The notes beneath the pieces were generated by a model. The model had not been told where the DNA came from. It was given only the letters and a program-made list of their open reading frames with translations, and did no database searches. Shown here piece after piece: positions 35,293 through 46,180 of a stretch of 64,000 nucleotides of DNA; positions within the stretch are counted from its first letter, which is position 1, and the number at the start of each line of letters is the position of its first letter. This stretch comes from Gnetum montanum. Its lineage: Eukaryota > Streptophyta > Gnetopsida > Gnetales > Gnetaceae. A program made the position numbers and the translations under genes. Location: the NCBI GenBank assembly GCA_015680685.1, contig MNCI01016011.1:502555-566554 (forward strand), in the 5' to 3' direction.

Positions 35293-35437
35293 TGGGCAAC
35301 CCCTTTAAAATTTTTACATTTGCTCTCAAATTCCCAAGGAGTTTTTGCAATTTTCATAGCCTAGAACCCTTTAGAGCTCATAAATTCCTAATCATTTGTC
35401 TGAATCACTCCGTTCTTTGACCCTATAGCTCTTAGAG

Positions 35438-35735
35438 GTAAGCTCTTTATCATGGGGGTCACAAATGTATTGATTTTGATAGAAAATTTTTCAACATTTT
35501 ATAACTCTCACAAAGGTTTAACTAAGAAATCATCATTAAACCATTGAATCATAAGAGTTAAAACCTTTCCAATAAGCTTTGATGACACTTATAACAAAAA
35601 ATTAATTAATTAATAAAATAATCAATTTTCCATGGTCCAACTATAGCCAAGTGTAGCTAATTAATAAGATAAGGTATCCAAATATTCTAAGTTACACATT
35701 ATATCTACTAATCCATAGATGTGTTGTGACTGTAG
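35438..35735 (+). other. Putative intron before the aORF of element A
   Basis: The donor is cttagag/GTAAGC at 35438, the acceptor gactgTAG at 35733-35735, directly followed by the aORF ATG. Length is 298 bp against 312 bp in C, with the same flanking words on both sides. Confidence 0.6.
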
Positions 35736-38551
35736 ATGGCACCAAAATGCAAACACATAGGAAGGAGGACCGTCTCAATCAAGGAAAAAATGACCAAGAA
35801 CAAAAAGGGGCCAAGAATAGGACTAGGAAGAATTAATTGCAACCCATGCCATGGGACTTCTTAGGGAGTAGGCCGAAGTGGTGTCTATTCATCAAATTAT
35901 AGAATAGGTGGCAACAATAGAACATTCCCATTGGGATGTGGCACCAGCCCAACAAGAAAACCTTGAGGTAACTTTGATGGAAGCTTGCCTAAACTAAATA
36001 AGATCAAGGGAGGTTCAAAAAATAGTGCTCTAAGAGTTAAACTTTGAATGTTTCTTAGAGAAATCACTTAAATAGGTACAAGACCAACTAAAGATCTCTC
36101 CCATGTAGCCAATTATTACTTCTAGTGGGAAGTGGTACATGGAAGAGATGTTTCTATTTTGGAGCAATAGGAACAATTCAACGGTCAAGATCAAGGACAT
36201 TTTAGTGTCCTACTTAGTACAAGCCATTGTAGAGGCACTTGGGTTGCCTGAAACTGGGGTGAATCTTGCTAAAATTCTGATGTAGGTGGTTTCCAGCATC
36301 AAAAAAGAATGGGTTTAGCAGTATTATGGTGTTAACCACAAGGAGTGTGGTGTGCTCACATTGGTATAAGGAATCTATTACAAGATTGTAGCCTTTCATC
36401 TAAATCCCATGATGAGGCCTAGCAAAATCATTACCTTTTCTACTCATGTGTGTGTCACTCTGAGTGGTAGATTCCTAATCAGCCTTCCATAGGTAATCTA
36501 TCTAGAGATAGAGAATTGTTCCAAAAATAATGAACATGGAAGGAAGAAACTATCCTTCCCATGCCTCATTAGAAAACTATGTTAAAGGGGAGTAATAGTC
36601 CACTATACTAATGACGTTGTCTAATGCGCTTTGATTGCTAATCGGGTAGAGATGATGAAGGATAAAACTCCTACACCAATAATCCAAGAAGGGGAGTAGT
36701 AGCCACCACCTCCACTTGCCACTTAAAAAATAGTAATGGACATTGCTACAACATTCCAATGGTTGCATGAGTTCTGAGAATGGATCTTGAGCAAGTAAGA
36801 GCAACAAGTAGGCATGAGTGGTGGAGACTCATCTGTGTACTAGCCCATGATGAATCACCTAAATGAGGTGGCCTAAACACTCAACTTGATGGTAGAAGAT
36901 TGATCAATTTTCTCTTCTCAACAAGTAAAATTGTTTGAGAGGTCAAGTCCTAGCACTAGAGATGTAATGGTATCTCTCTTAGAATAGCACTAATTCCTAG
37001 AGATTTCTAGAAACGTTGCATCCTTTTTGGTGTGTTTGGAAGAGGAAGAGGGAGGTTATAGTATTGGTGATGTAGCACCAAAAATAAGAAATAGTAGCAT
37101 AGGTGGTTGCTAATAGAATTGCTGAGATACTCAATGCACCTACAACATCTATACCAAACATCACTACATTTAAAGATGTGTAGACATCTACAGGGATCAT
37201 AAGTAATAGACTAAGCATAGCATAGCATTAACAACTATTGGATTGACTAGTAGGAACCAAACAACCACTTTTAGATGTCTTTGACATTCTAGATAATATA
37301 ACTACAACCTAGTTAAAGATGCTAGAGGTAAGGAACAAGAATATTATTTTAGAAGGGCAACTTGAAATAGCCAAGGAGCTGAATAAATGCTTAACTACAA
37401 AAGTTTTTGAAAGAAGAGCCCAAATTACCAACTTTACATTTCTTAATCTAGCATTGACAAGAGATGAAGATCTTGAATAGTTTCACCCTAGGTTGAAAAG
37501 GGTTAAGGATGTGATGGAAATAGTGGTGTTCTACCAATCCTTAGTAGAGGCCACCTAGCATAAAATATAGAAGGCCTTCAATTTGACTCTCTAGGAGAAT
37601 GTTTAGCTAACCACAGAAAACCATTGCTTGCAAAATGTTGATGCACATAAACAAAAATTGATTAATTTTATCCATCAATAGTAGGAGCAACTAGTTAGAG
37701 CAAATATAGTGTTAAGGAGATTAGCAATTGAGAATAGAAACCTCTCCATGGAGGAGGTCCTCACCCTTCACCAAAAGACTATAATAGAGGTAGTCACTTG
37801 GAAATTAGAGGCTCTCAAATTTGAGAGAGTTAAAGATAATTATAGAGACTAGGTCATCGTATAGAAGGAGACCCTTCAACAACTCCAACAAGAACACAAA
37901 TTATGGTAGCCCATCATTGATGGGATTAATCAATACAATAAACCCTAAATTTTCCTGAAGGAGTTGCAGATAGAGGAGATGAGTGAATACATGTAGCTTT
38001 CCAATCTTCAATATGCAAACCTAACTATGTTGACTATCAAATAGTTGTGGTCAGAATTAGAAAAGTAGGTGGCCAACTCATACTTGTTTTATAAGGCTAA
38101 GTTCAAGCACCATAAGGACACCAAGCAAAAGCTTGTAGAGGCTAACATTGAACTTGAGGCCCTTAATGATAAATATATTGATTAGAGATCCATTGAGAAG
38201 AGTCTAGTCAAAAGAATGAATGACTACCAAGAGCCATAAAATGTAGTCAAGGTATTCAATGTCAAATGCAAATAATTCATTACTTAATTCATTAATGTCA
38301 AGGATCTATTCCTAGTAATGCCTTGTCCATGGGATATCCCCATTCTAGCCCACATTAGTAATGTTGCATGGAATATAAATGATCCCCAAAGTAAGGAGGA
38401 GAAGATGAAGGCATTACTGGATGCCTTCCACCTTCCATGGGAGATAGTAGCTATAGTAAGACAACCATAGCCTCCTCAGCCACCATGTGTGCTCAAAGCT
38501 AGTGAAGGTCCTTCGAAATATTAGGAACCTTCACCTCTTAGGATTATTTGA
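35736..38551 (+). pseudogene. Extra 3' ORF (aORF) of element A, broken
   Basis: The start ATG at 35736 gives MAPKCKH. The mid-region (about 36200-36660) reads ALGLPETGVNLAKIL, YYGVNHKECGVLTL, LNPMMRPSKIITFSTHVCV and SFPCLIRKLC, colinear with C and F and resembling the plant transposon domain of Athila env-position ORFs (from memory, unverified). The second half (37300-38200) is rich in E/K/L/Q, coiled-coil-like (KQKLVEANIELEALNDKY). The C-terminal block is MNDYQEPQNVVKVFNVK...LVMPCPWDIPILAHISNVAW, then KEEKMKALLDAF, and it ends at 38551. Stops are mainly TAG where F or C has a Gln codon. I see no membrane segment, so it does not look like a classical envelope protein. Confidence 0.75.
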
Positions 38552-38774
38552 TTTTTTTAATCATCTTCATGTTACTAGAGGATGTGCTGTCCAATTTTAG
38601 TATTCATACTATGTTGTTCAATTTTGTGTCATGAACACTACAAATTTTGTAATGATTTTGATCTATACATCCAGACACTTAGTTTTGAAGTGCTAATTTG
38701 TTGTATCAATTATCAGTTAATAATTCCATACCTTTCCAATTTTGTAAGGAAACTTGAGGATGAGTTTCATTTAG

Positions 38775-38785
38775 TTATGGGGGTA
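38775..38785 (+). other. Polypurine tract of element A
   Basis: The sequence ttatgggggta lies directly before the 3' LTR start TGATGAAG, about 220 bp after the aORF stop, as in F and G. Confidence 0.88.
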
Positions 38786-39156
38786 TGATGAAGCATCAAA
38801 GTGTCACATCAATAAAACCTTGTCGATAAGTCTCCATTGACGTGACCTTGTCGATGTGGTGTTGCACCATTGATAGGGCCATGTCGATGTAGCATTTGTT
38901 GCATTTATGAGTACCCATCAATGTAGCTCAACATTAAAGTCTATAAACACACACTTACACACATGTTTATGGCATGCATTATCATAGTTGTAGTGGAGCT
39001 CTTGCAGTTTTCACATTTGAATGTTAGAATATTCTTCTAAGTGCTTATAGTAGGAGTTGGAAAGTGTACGAATATTTATTTGAGCATTGAGGTATTTGAG
39101 CATAGTAGTGTAAGTGGAAATAAAGATGAGCCTTGTGATAAATCTTGCAGCACTTG
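38786..39156 (+). repeat. 3' LTR of element A, first of three pieces (U3-R)
   Basis: It starts TGATGAAGCATC and aligns with the first 370 bp of F's LTRs, including a TATA-like tctataaac (near 38942). It breaks after 'cttgcagcacttg', where F is inserted. The next base of the LTR is found at 51821. Confidence 0.9.
39152..39156. repeat. Target-site duplication of element F, left copy (ACTTG)
   Basis: ACTTG pairs with ACTTA at 51816-51820; it also belongs to A's LTR (gcagCACTT against gcagCATTT in F's LTR). Confidence 0.85.
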
Positions 39157-40024
39157 TGATAAACATCAAAGTATCACATTGACGAGCCCCTATTGACATG
39201 GCCCTATTTATGTGGTGTTGCCCCATCCACACAACCCAACAATAAAAACTATAAATACAAGCTCATAGCTATGTTTATGGAGATTCATGTCATAGTTGTA
39301 GTGAAGCTCTTGTAATTTTTACATTCAAAAGTTAGAATATTTTCTTGAGTGCCCATAATAGGAGTCATTGAGTATACAAATATTTATTCAAGCACTATTG
39401 TACATCAGCATGATAGTATGTGCAATAATAAATACAAGCTTCTTGATAAACTTTACAACATTTTAAATAGCTTAAATATTTTATTCATGCATTTAATTTT
39501 TTTAGTTATTTATGCAATATTTCTTTGTAACTAAGCTAATTAAGTAATTAAGCAAGATAATCTAAATAGTAATTAAGTAAACACATAAGTATGACCACTT
39601 CAAGCATGTGTATGATGTTTGGTAATCCCAGTAGTGCTTAACACTTAGTAACCTAGCAACATTATATGTGTTCAGGATGTGTACAATAACTGGGATCAGA
39701 TACTTATGTTAGGACTAGTTAAACAATAGTTAGCCAATTAGATTAAAGAAGACATTAATTTACTTTATTCTTTATCCTATTTATTTCAAGTACCAAAATC
39801 ATAAGATATGAAACGATAAAAATCATGTGCCTCAGTTACACTTAAACCATATCCTTGAGCTTCACAAGTGTAGTTATGAAGACAATGAATGTTCTTAATG
39901 CATAGTTTACTTCCTAGAGAACTAGTGCACCAGAAAATTATAGAGTCTATGGAATTTGACCAAATCATGTGTGAATGCTTTGTGATTCATATGATTGAGT
40001 GTAGCGGTACCTTGCCATTCATCA
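39157..40024 (+). repeat. 5' LTR of element F
   Basis: 868 bp, starting TGATAAACATC and ending ccattcatca. TATA box actataaatac at 39249-39258. The U5 end (ttgagtgtagcggtacc) matches the family terminus. Confidence 0.93.
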
Positions 40025-40025
40025 T

Positions 40026-40046
40026 TGGTGTCATTGCTATGGACTC
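40026..40046 (+). other. Primer-binding site of element F (tRNA-Asp type)
   Basis: The sequence tggtgtcattgctatggac follows the LTR by one base. It corresponds to TGGCGCCGTTGCCGGGG with mostly transition changes at former CG sites. Confidence 0.8.
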
Positions 40047-40290
40047 TTTTTGTTTGAAACATGCGCTAACTAGTAGTAAGCATCATTAACATCATTGGAT
40101 GAACCCTAAGGTCAACATTATTCTCATACATAATAATATAAGAACATCAGCATTGATATTTTATTTGTTGGCAAAATGTCTTCTTCTCACAGGCATGACA
40201 ATGCTAAAATATTGGTCTCTCAAGAATGCAAGGTGGTATATACTCATCCAAATAAGTATGTGCCTAATTTTATCTTTAGCCTACATCAGG

Positions 40291-42689
40291 ATGAACAACT
40301 GTGATGGCGTGACATGGAATGCAACATTGTAATGCCTTCCAATTGATCTGTGCCTATGATATTGCTTCAACTCTTAAGAAGTTAGGCATCCAAGATCTTC
40401 AAGAGGAGTATGTTGTGCATGATTATGACTATCAAGGCTGCAATCTCATTGAAACACAATGTTAGAGAGATCAATAATAGGAAAAGAACGATGAGTTGAT
40501 GAAGGAGAAATAGTTTGACAATCCCTTATTCCTACTAAACCAAGATGACAATGAGGATCCTCCTTTTGAGGGCCTTCAACATGAAAACTCTCCACCCATT
40601 ATTACTAGTGATGGGGGCGTGGTCCTAAATTTGTTGTTTACTATGAATAATCCAAGCTCAAGTAGAGATGGTAGTCAAGGTAGGGGCTCAAACAAGCATC
40701 AAGATGATAAGAAAACTGATGGACATGGCCGTGACAACCAAAGGGAAGTTAGTAGATACCATGGTGGAGGTAGTTCTTCTTCCTCTTCATCCTCTTCATC
40801 TACATCTTCTTCTTCCTCTTGTTTAAGTTCTAAAAAACACCACAGAAGAAATAATCATAATGAAGGTGAACAACGAGACAATAATACTAATTTCTGGGCC
40901 CACAATGAATGAATGGGTAAGATGGGACATCATTGGTGACAATGAAATAATGATGATGATGACCCTTTATTGGAAACTTGAAGTATGTTAAATATTATAG
41001 AGCCTATAAAAATTCTAACCAGGCATGTGACAGATAGTTGGATCAAGCATCTAAATATGAAAAATATCCCAAGATTTGAGAGGGGATATAACTTTGATCC
41101 ACAAAATCATATACAAGCCTTTCATGATGCCTATGCCTTACAAAACATAGAAAATGACTGGAAGAAATTGAAACCATTTCATATGACACTCATCAAAGGG
41201 GGAGAAAGCTAGTACCAGTTCTTGGATCTAGAGTCCATTCATAGATGTAGAACCATGTTTGAACTATTTAATAATAAATATCTGACATACTCCAAAGTGT
41301 TTAATCTAAGAAGGAAAATCTAAGGGTGGAAATAAGAAACACATGAAGCCTTGGATGCCACCATGGGTAGATATTATTTTCTCTTACATCAATGCCCTAG
41401 CCATGGTTATTCTTAGAGGGAATAACTTTGTCACATCATAGATGGGCTTAGAGTAGAAACCAAAGGAAATCTTAGGGTTTATGCCCAAGGATGACTATTT
41501 GAACTAAGAGCTCATTAAATCCAAAGGTTGATTGAGTAGGTAGCAAAGGAAGAAGGTGAGTTACAAGAAAGGGAAAGCGCAGAAGAATATAATAGGGATC
41601 CTTCCATTAAGAAAAGGAAGGTCCAATTCTGTGATGAGGAGGCATCACCACTTGATGAGGTGGTGAATATGAAAACCTTGATCATAGAAAAATCTATTTT
41701 TGATACTTCATAAAAGGTTGATAGACTATGGGACTCTTTGGATGAAAAATTCCAAATTGTTATTAATATTTTTTAAGAGTCCAAAGAATAAAATGTGATC
41801 ATAACTACAGGGGATGGAAAGAAGTTGAGAGTGCCTACCAAAGGGGTAAGGGTAAAGCTACTACAGTAGAAGAAGTTGTGGAGACAAACTCTAATGATGA
41901 TGTTGGGTGTGAACTTTGTCAATATGATCATCCTAAGGGATGTTATCCTATGGTGTTACACAACTAGCACAAAGGGAAGCACCTAGAAAATTATCTTATC
42001 CTCAAGGCAATCCAAGATAATTTCACAAGCACCAACAAGCTTACTATCCAAGTGGATCTCCATCACAATTGTATAAGTAATACCAACAGTGGCACCAAGC
42101 ACAGTCATGGGGAATACCTCCACCAAGATAGTAGTACCCTTATAGGAAACTAAATCCATTTGAGTACTATGTTCAACAAACCATTTCTTCATGTGGCTCT
42201 GCCAACCATGCCTCATTGTAACATCACTATTATCCTCCAATGTACCATTAAAATCATTCATCATCCACTTGAGGGAAAACCTCATATCCTTACCATTATC
42301 TGGATCTATCTACACACATTCCTTTTCCCTTAACTTAGTTACCTCTTGCTTTGTCTATGCAAGGAAAAATCATACCACAGTTGCAACAACAAAATGCTAC
42401 GAGGGCTGTAAATTTTCAACTAGCCTTCTAGCTGAGTGGTTTGGATAATAGATCCAGGAAATGATCATTTTTCCAACCCAATAGTCCTCCCAAACCCTCA
42501 ACCTAATGTGGCTGGTCACCTTGTATCTCCAACACCCTCATCCTCTGCACCAAACACATTCAAGGGCCCTTCAAACCAAAAGCCATCTCAAATCTAGACT
42601 GTGATGTTAACTTATGCTATCTCTGATTGGATCAAGGCTAACAACCTTCCCATGAAGTAATATGACCTATGAAGTCCTCTTATTTACTT
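40291..42689 (+). pseudogene. Gag of element F
   Basis: The start ATG at 40291 gives NNCDGVTWNATL, colinear with C's start. A Ser/Gly-rich linker at 40770-40830 encodes about 17 serines with one Thr from a ttc/tct/tca microsatellite-like run. The gag core follows: 41060-41212 (PRFERGYNFDPQNHIQAFHD) and, after a stop, MFELFNNKYLTYSKVFNLRRKI near 41250-41320. A glutamate-rich helix follows (41560-41700), then a zinc knuckle near 41910 (CELCQYDHPKGC, C-x2-C-x3-H-x3-C, shorter than canonical). A proline/tyrosine-rich tail completes it (42100-42400). Multiple stops are present. Confidence 0.8.
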
Positions 42690-43559
42690 ATAAATCAATG
42701 GACATGAGCCATGCAAGGATCTTCTTGATTCTGGTTTTGGTGCCAATTTCATCTCCCATGACATGTAAAAGGCTTAAAATCTACCACCTTTCAAGAAGAG
42801 TAATATCTATTTGGAATTGGCAAATCAGCCAATCATGATCCCTTTGGGATTAGTGGAGGACATTGTCACTACAGTTTATGGATGGTCATATGTATTGATT
42901 TTCTAGTGATCAAGGTAGAAAACTACAAAGGCAACTTCCTCATCATTATGGAACATGCATGGTTAAGCATTGTTAATGTGTGAATGGGCATCAAGAACCT
43001 CTTCATGGAAATATCCAAGAAGAATGAATTTGTACTACTTGAGAAGCAGCATGTTCCATTCATCATGTGTAGTGATAATGGGTGCAATTGCATGCAGAAA
43101 ATCTTATCCATTAAAAGTACATTCATTAAAGCATGCAATCAATGTGCACATGAAATGGATATCCAAAGGTGCCTATATGTAGTAGTTACAAAACAAGGGG
43201 GTACCTAGTGGCTAACAGCTGACTCTGATAGCAACACACTATGCATGGAACCTACTGAGAGCTTGACATGTGCTTATGTTGAGGACATGGATGAACTTGA
43301 GTAAGTTCATCAACAACTCTTTAATGATGAAGTTGATGATACCGATTGGGGAGAGTTGGAAATCCCTAATAATTTCAAGCTAGAGCCCCTAGAGTTAGAA
43401 ACTCTACTAGCCAGCATGGAGTATGCATTTTTTAAAAATGGTAAGCTAGTTATAATCAATGCAAATCTTACTCGAACAAAAAGACAAGCTATTAGAGGTG
43501 GTCAATAAATGGCAACTAGCCTTTTCTTGGTCATATCATGAACTGATTAGAATTGATCC
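42690..43559 (+). pseudogene. Protease and linker of element F
   Basis: Active site LLDSGFGANFISHDM with catalytic Asp codon at 42727, the best-kept version of D-S-G-x-G-A-N in the window. IMEHAWLSIVNV near 42950 is the late strand. The linker (43050-43500) carries a cysteine-rich stretch (CSDNGCNCMQK, CNQCAHEMDIQRCLY) also seen in C (CNCVKRI, CNQCVQEVNIQWCLY), a possible small metal-binding segment of unknown role. The frame is broken in several places. Confidence 0.75.
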
Positions 43560-44860
43560 ATGGATATGCTAGCATCATATCTACACTAAGTCAACCATGA
43601 AGCCAAGAAGGTAGTTGCAGAGGTGGCTAAACCCCAAGTTGAAAAAGATAGTCAAAGAGGAAATAGAAAAACTCCTCAAGGTGGGGTTTATCTATTCCAT
43701 CATGGATAGTGAGTGGGTTTTCCTACTTGTAATTGTATCAAAGAAAGGACATAAGTGGCATTTCTACATTCACTTTAGGCTATTGAATATGGCAACATTT
43801 AAGGATCATTTTCCATTGCCATTTGTGAACCAAGTGTTGAATACTAGATCTAGGAATTGCTATTATAGCTTCTTGGATGGTTATAGTGGCTATAACCAAA
43901 TCTAGATTCTGCCAAAATATTAGGCCAAAATAATATTCATAAGTCCCTAGAAAAATTTTGCATATTGCAAGATGTTGTTCAACCTATGCAATGCCCTTGC
44001 AACATTTGAATGCCTAGTCCTTAGTATTTTTCAATAGTAGATTGGTAGCATGGTAGAAGTCCTTATGGATGAATTCTCTACCTATGGGGCTACATTTGAG
44101 CAAGCATTGGATCACCTTGAGGAAGTATTGGAAATATGTGTTGAAATGAACCTTAGGCTCAATTGGCAGAAAAGCCATTTAATGGTCTAGGAGGGCATAG
44201 TACTAGGGCACAAAATTACTCAAGTAGGGATTAAGGTAGATTTTGAAAAGATAAGGGTCATCCAAGAAATCGCACGCCAACTTGAGATAATCAAAGACAT
44301 CTTATCATTATACTAGTTACTATTGGTGGTTTATAGAGAATTTCTCTAAGATCACAAAGCCATTGGTTGAGCTTACAAAAAAGGATGCTCCATCCATTTG
44401 GACCAAGGTGTATGAACATGCATTCCAATAGATAAAGAAAAAATTTGTAGAAACTCTAATTCTATGGGTACTAGACTAGTCCAGACCATTTCATATAATG
44501 ATAGATGCATCTAATTATGCCTTGGGAGCTATGCTTACGTAGTTGGATGATAAGAAACATCCATGTTACATCCATTGCATGAGTTGAATCATTGTGGGTG
44601 CTTAGTTGAATTACACCATAATTAAGAAAGAACTAATGGTAATGGTGTGTACTCTCAAACATTTTAGGTACTATGTGCTTGGATATAAGGTTTTTATGCA
44701 CATAGATCATAATGTCATCCACCTTCTAATAAACAAGCCAATAGTGAGCCCCTATATCATACAGTAGCTCGTGATCTTCTAGGAATTCGATCTCACAATG
44801 GTAGATTGAAAAGGGATTGAGAATGTGGTTGCTAATCATCCCTCTTGGTTAAGATGGAAT
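43560..44860 (+). pseudogene. Reverse transcriptase and RNase H of element F
   Basis: Open stretch 43615-43905 holds EEIEKLLKVGFIYSIMDSEW...CYYSFLDGYSGYNQI with the first catalytic Asp. The catalytic box at 44060-44080 reads VLMDEFSTYG: the second Asp of MDD is Glu (GAA at 44071). RNase H starts near 44500 with IMIDASNYALGAML, then KKELMVMVCTLKHFRYYVLGYKVFMHIDHN, keeping its acidic residues. Stops interrupt throughout. The MDD-to-MDE change would disable DNA synthesis. Confidence 0.88.
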
Positions 44861-45059
44861 AACAAAGAGGAGGAGAACCTACTCTTTGATTAATTTCTAG
44901 ATGAAGTCCTCTTTACAAGAGAAATAAATAACCAAGTGTCCATTAAATCAAAATGGTATCATAGCATCCTCACTTATCTTCTCACTCAAGAGATGCCATA
45001 AGATCTAGACTTTAGGAAGAAATAATAGTTTCATCATTGGACTAAGCACTTCATGAAAA

Positions 45060-46180
45060 TCAATGGACATGTTTAGAAGGTGTGTGTTGATGGCCTAGAT
45101 CGCTTGTGTGTACCTGATGCAGATCAATTTTACATTCTCTAGGATTCTCACAAAGGCTCTTGTGGAGGCCACTAAGTGAGGAGATGCATGATCATAGTCT
45201 TTAGGGACATCCACCAGTTTGTCTAATCTTTTGATCATTTTGAATAAGATGGTGAGATGAGCACATGAATGAAGGATCCTCAAAAATGGATTCAACCATT
45301 GGAGCCCTTTGATATATGGGGCATAGACTTCATGGATTCCATCACACCCATGTCCAATGATAAGGCATACATCATTGTTGTAGTTCACTACTACACCAAA
45401 TGGGTAGAACCAACAACTATCATAAACTATACATCATCTAATACTACTTAATTATAAACAATTTTTTTGTATGGCATGCACTAAAATTCTAATAATGGAA
45501 CCCATTTTATAGGTGCCACCTTTTAGAAGTTGATGTAATGCTTGGGGGTAGAACATAAATTAACAATACCTTATCATCCCCAAGCCAACGGTCAAGCAAA
45601 AGTTACCAATAGTGATATCATAGAGATCCTACATAAGTAAATATAGAAGAGACTAGAGCACAAAACTTAATGATTCCCTTTAGACCTACTGCTCCATGTG
45701 GAAACTCCCCATAGGCTACTCTCCTTATGAACTGGTGTATGAAAAGCTTTCAATACTTCTAGTCCAATTCGAACTTCATACACTTTCAGTAGTCTATGAC
45801 TTGGACCTTGACCTAAGCCTAGCACAAGAGAAAGATTGATCAACTTGAATGTGCTAGATGAAAATCAATTAGTGGTCCTATCTTTGAATGAAGTGCACAA
45901 GTTATACAACAAGAAGCATCATGATCTTATAATATGGAAAGTAAACTTTCAACCTAGAGATAAGGTTCTCTACTAGAACCCCACACATGTATCCCAAAAA
46001 ATAAAGTTCCAAATGTTGTAGGAGGGAGCTTATATAATTGATGAAAAATTTTCCTCTGGGGCCATGTTAATCTATAAATTTGAGAGCCCAAAAAAAAAGT
46101 AGTTGGTCAACATCCAACAAGTGAAACCTTTCCTTGAGCCAAAGCAAGCTAGTGTGACTAATACCTCAACAGATGGACAA
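45060..46180 (+). pseudogene. Integrase of element F
   Basis: The N-terminal HHCC domain is heavily decayed; the CxxC pair is not recognisable. The core begins at 45269 (WGIDFMDSITPMSNDKAYI). All three catalytic positions are changed: IIVVVHYYTKW has His for Asp (CAC at 45386), SNNGTHF has Asn for Asp, and QANGQAKVTN has Lys for Glu. The C-terminal part (to VNIQQVKPFLEPKQAS, about 46100-46150) is colinear with A and C. Confidence 0.85.

Noticed and set aside
36997-37218. 73-codon minus-strand frame in A
   Set aside because: Antisense shadow of the aORF of A.
35736-38551. aORF as a true envelope gene
   Set aside because: No signal peptide, transmembrane helix or cleavage site seen; the predicted protein is mostly coiled coil.
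40770-40830. Ser-codon microsatellite as an independent repeat locus
   Set aside because: It is inside the gag of F, where C and G also have Ser/Gly-rich linkers; listed as part of gag.
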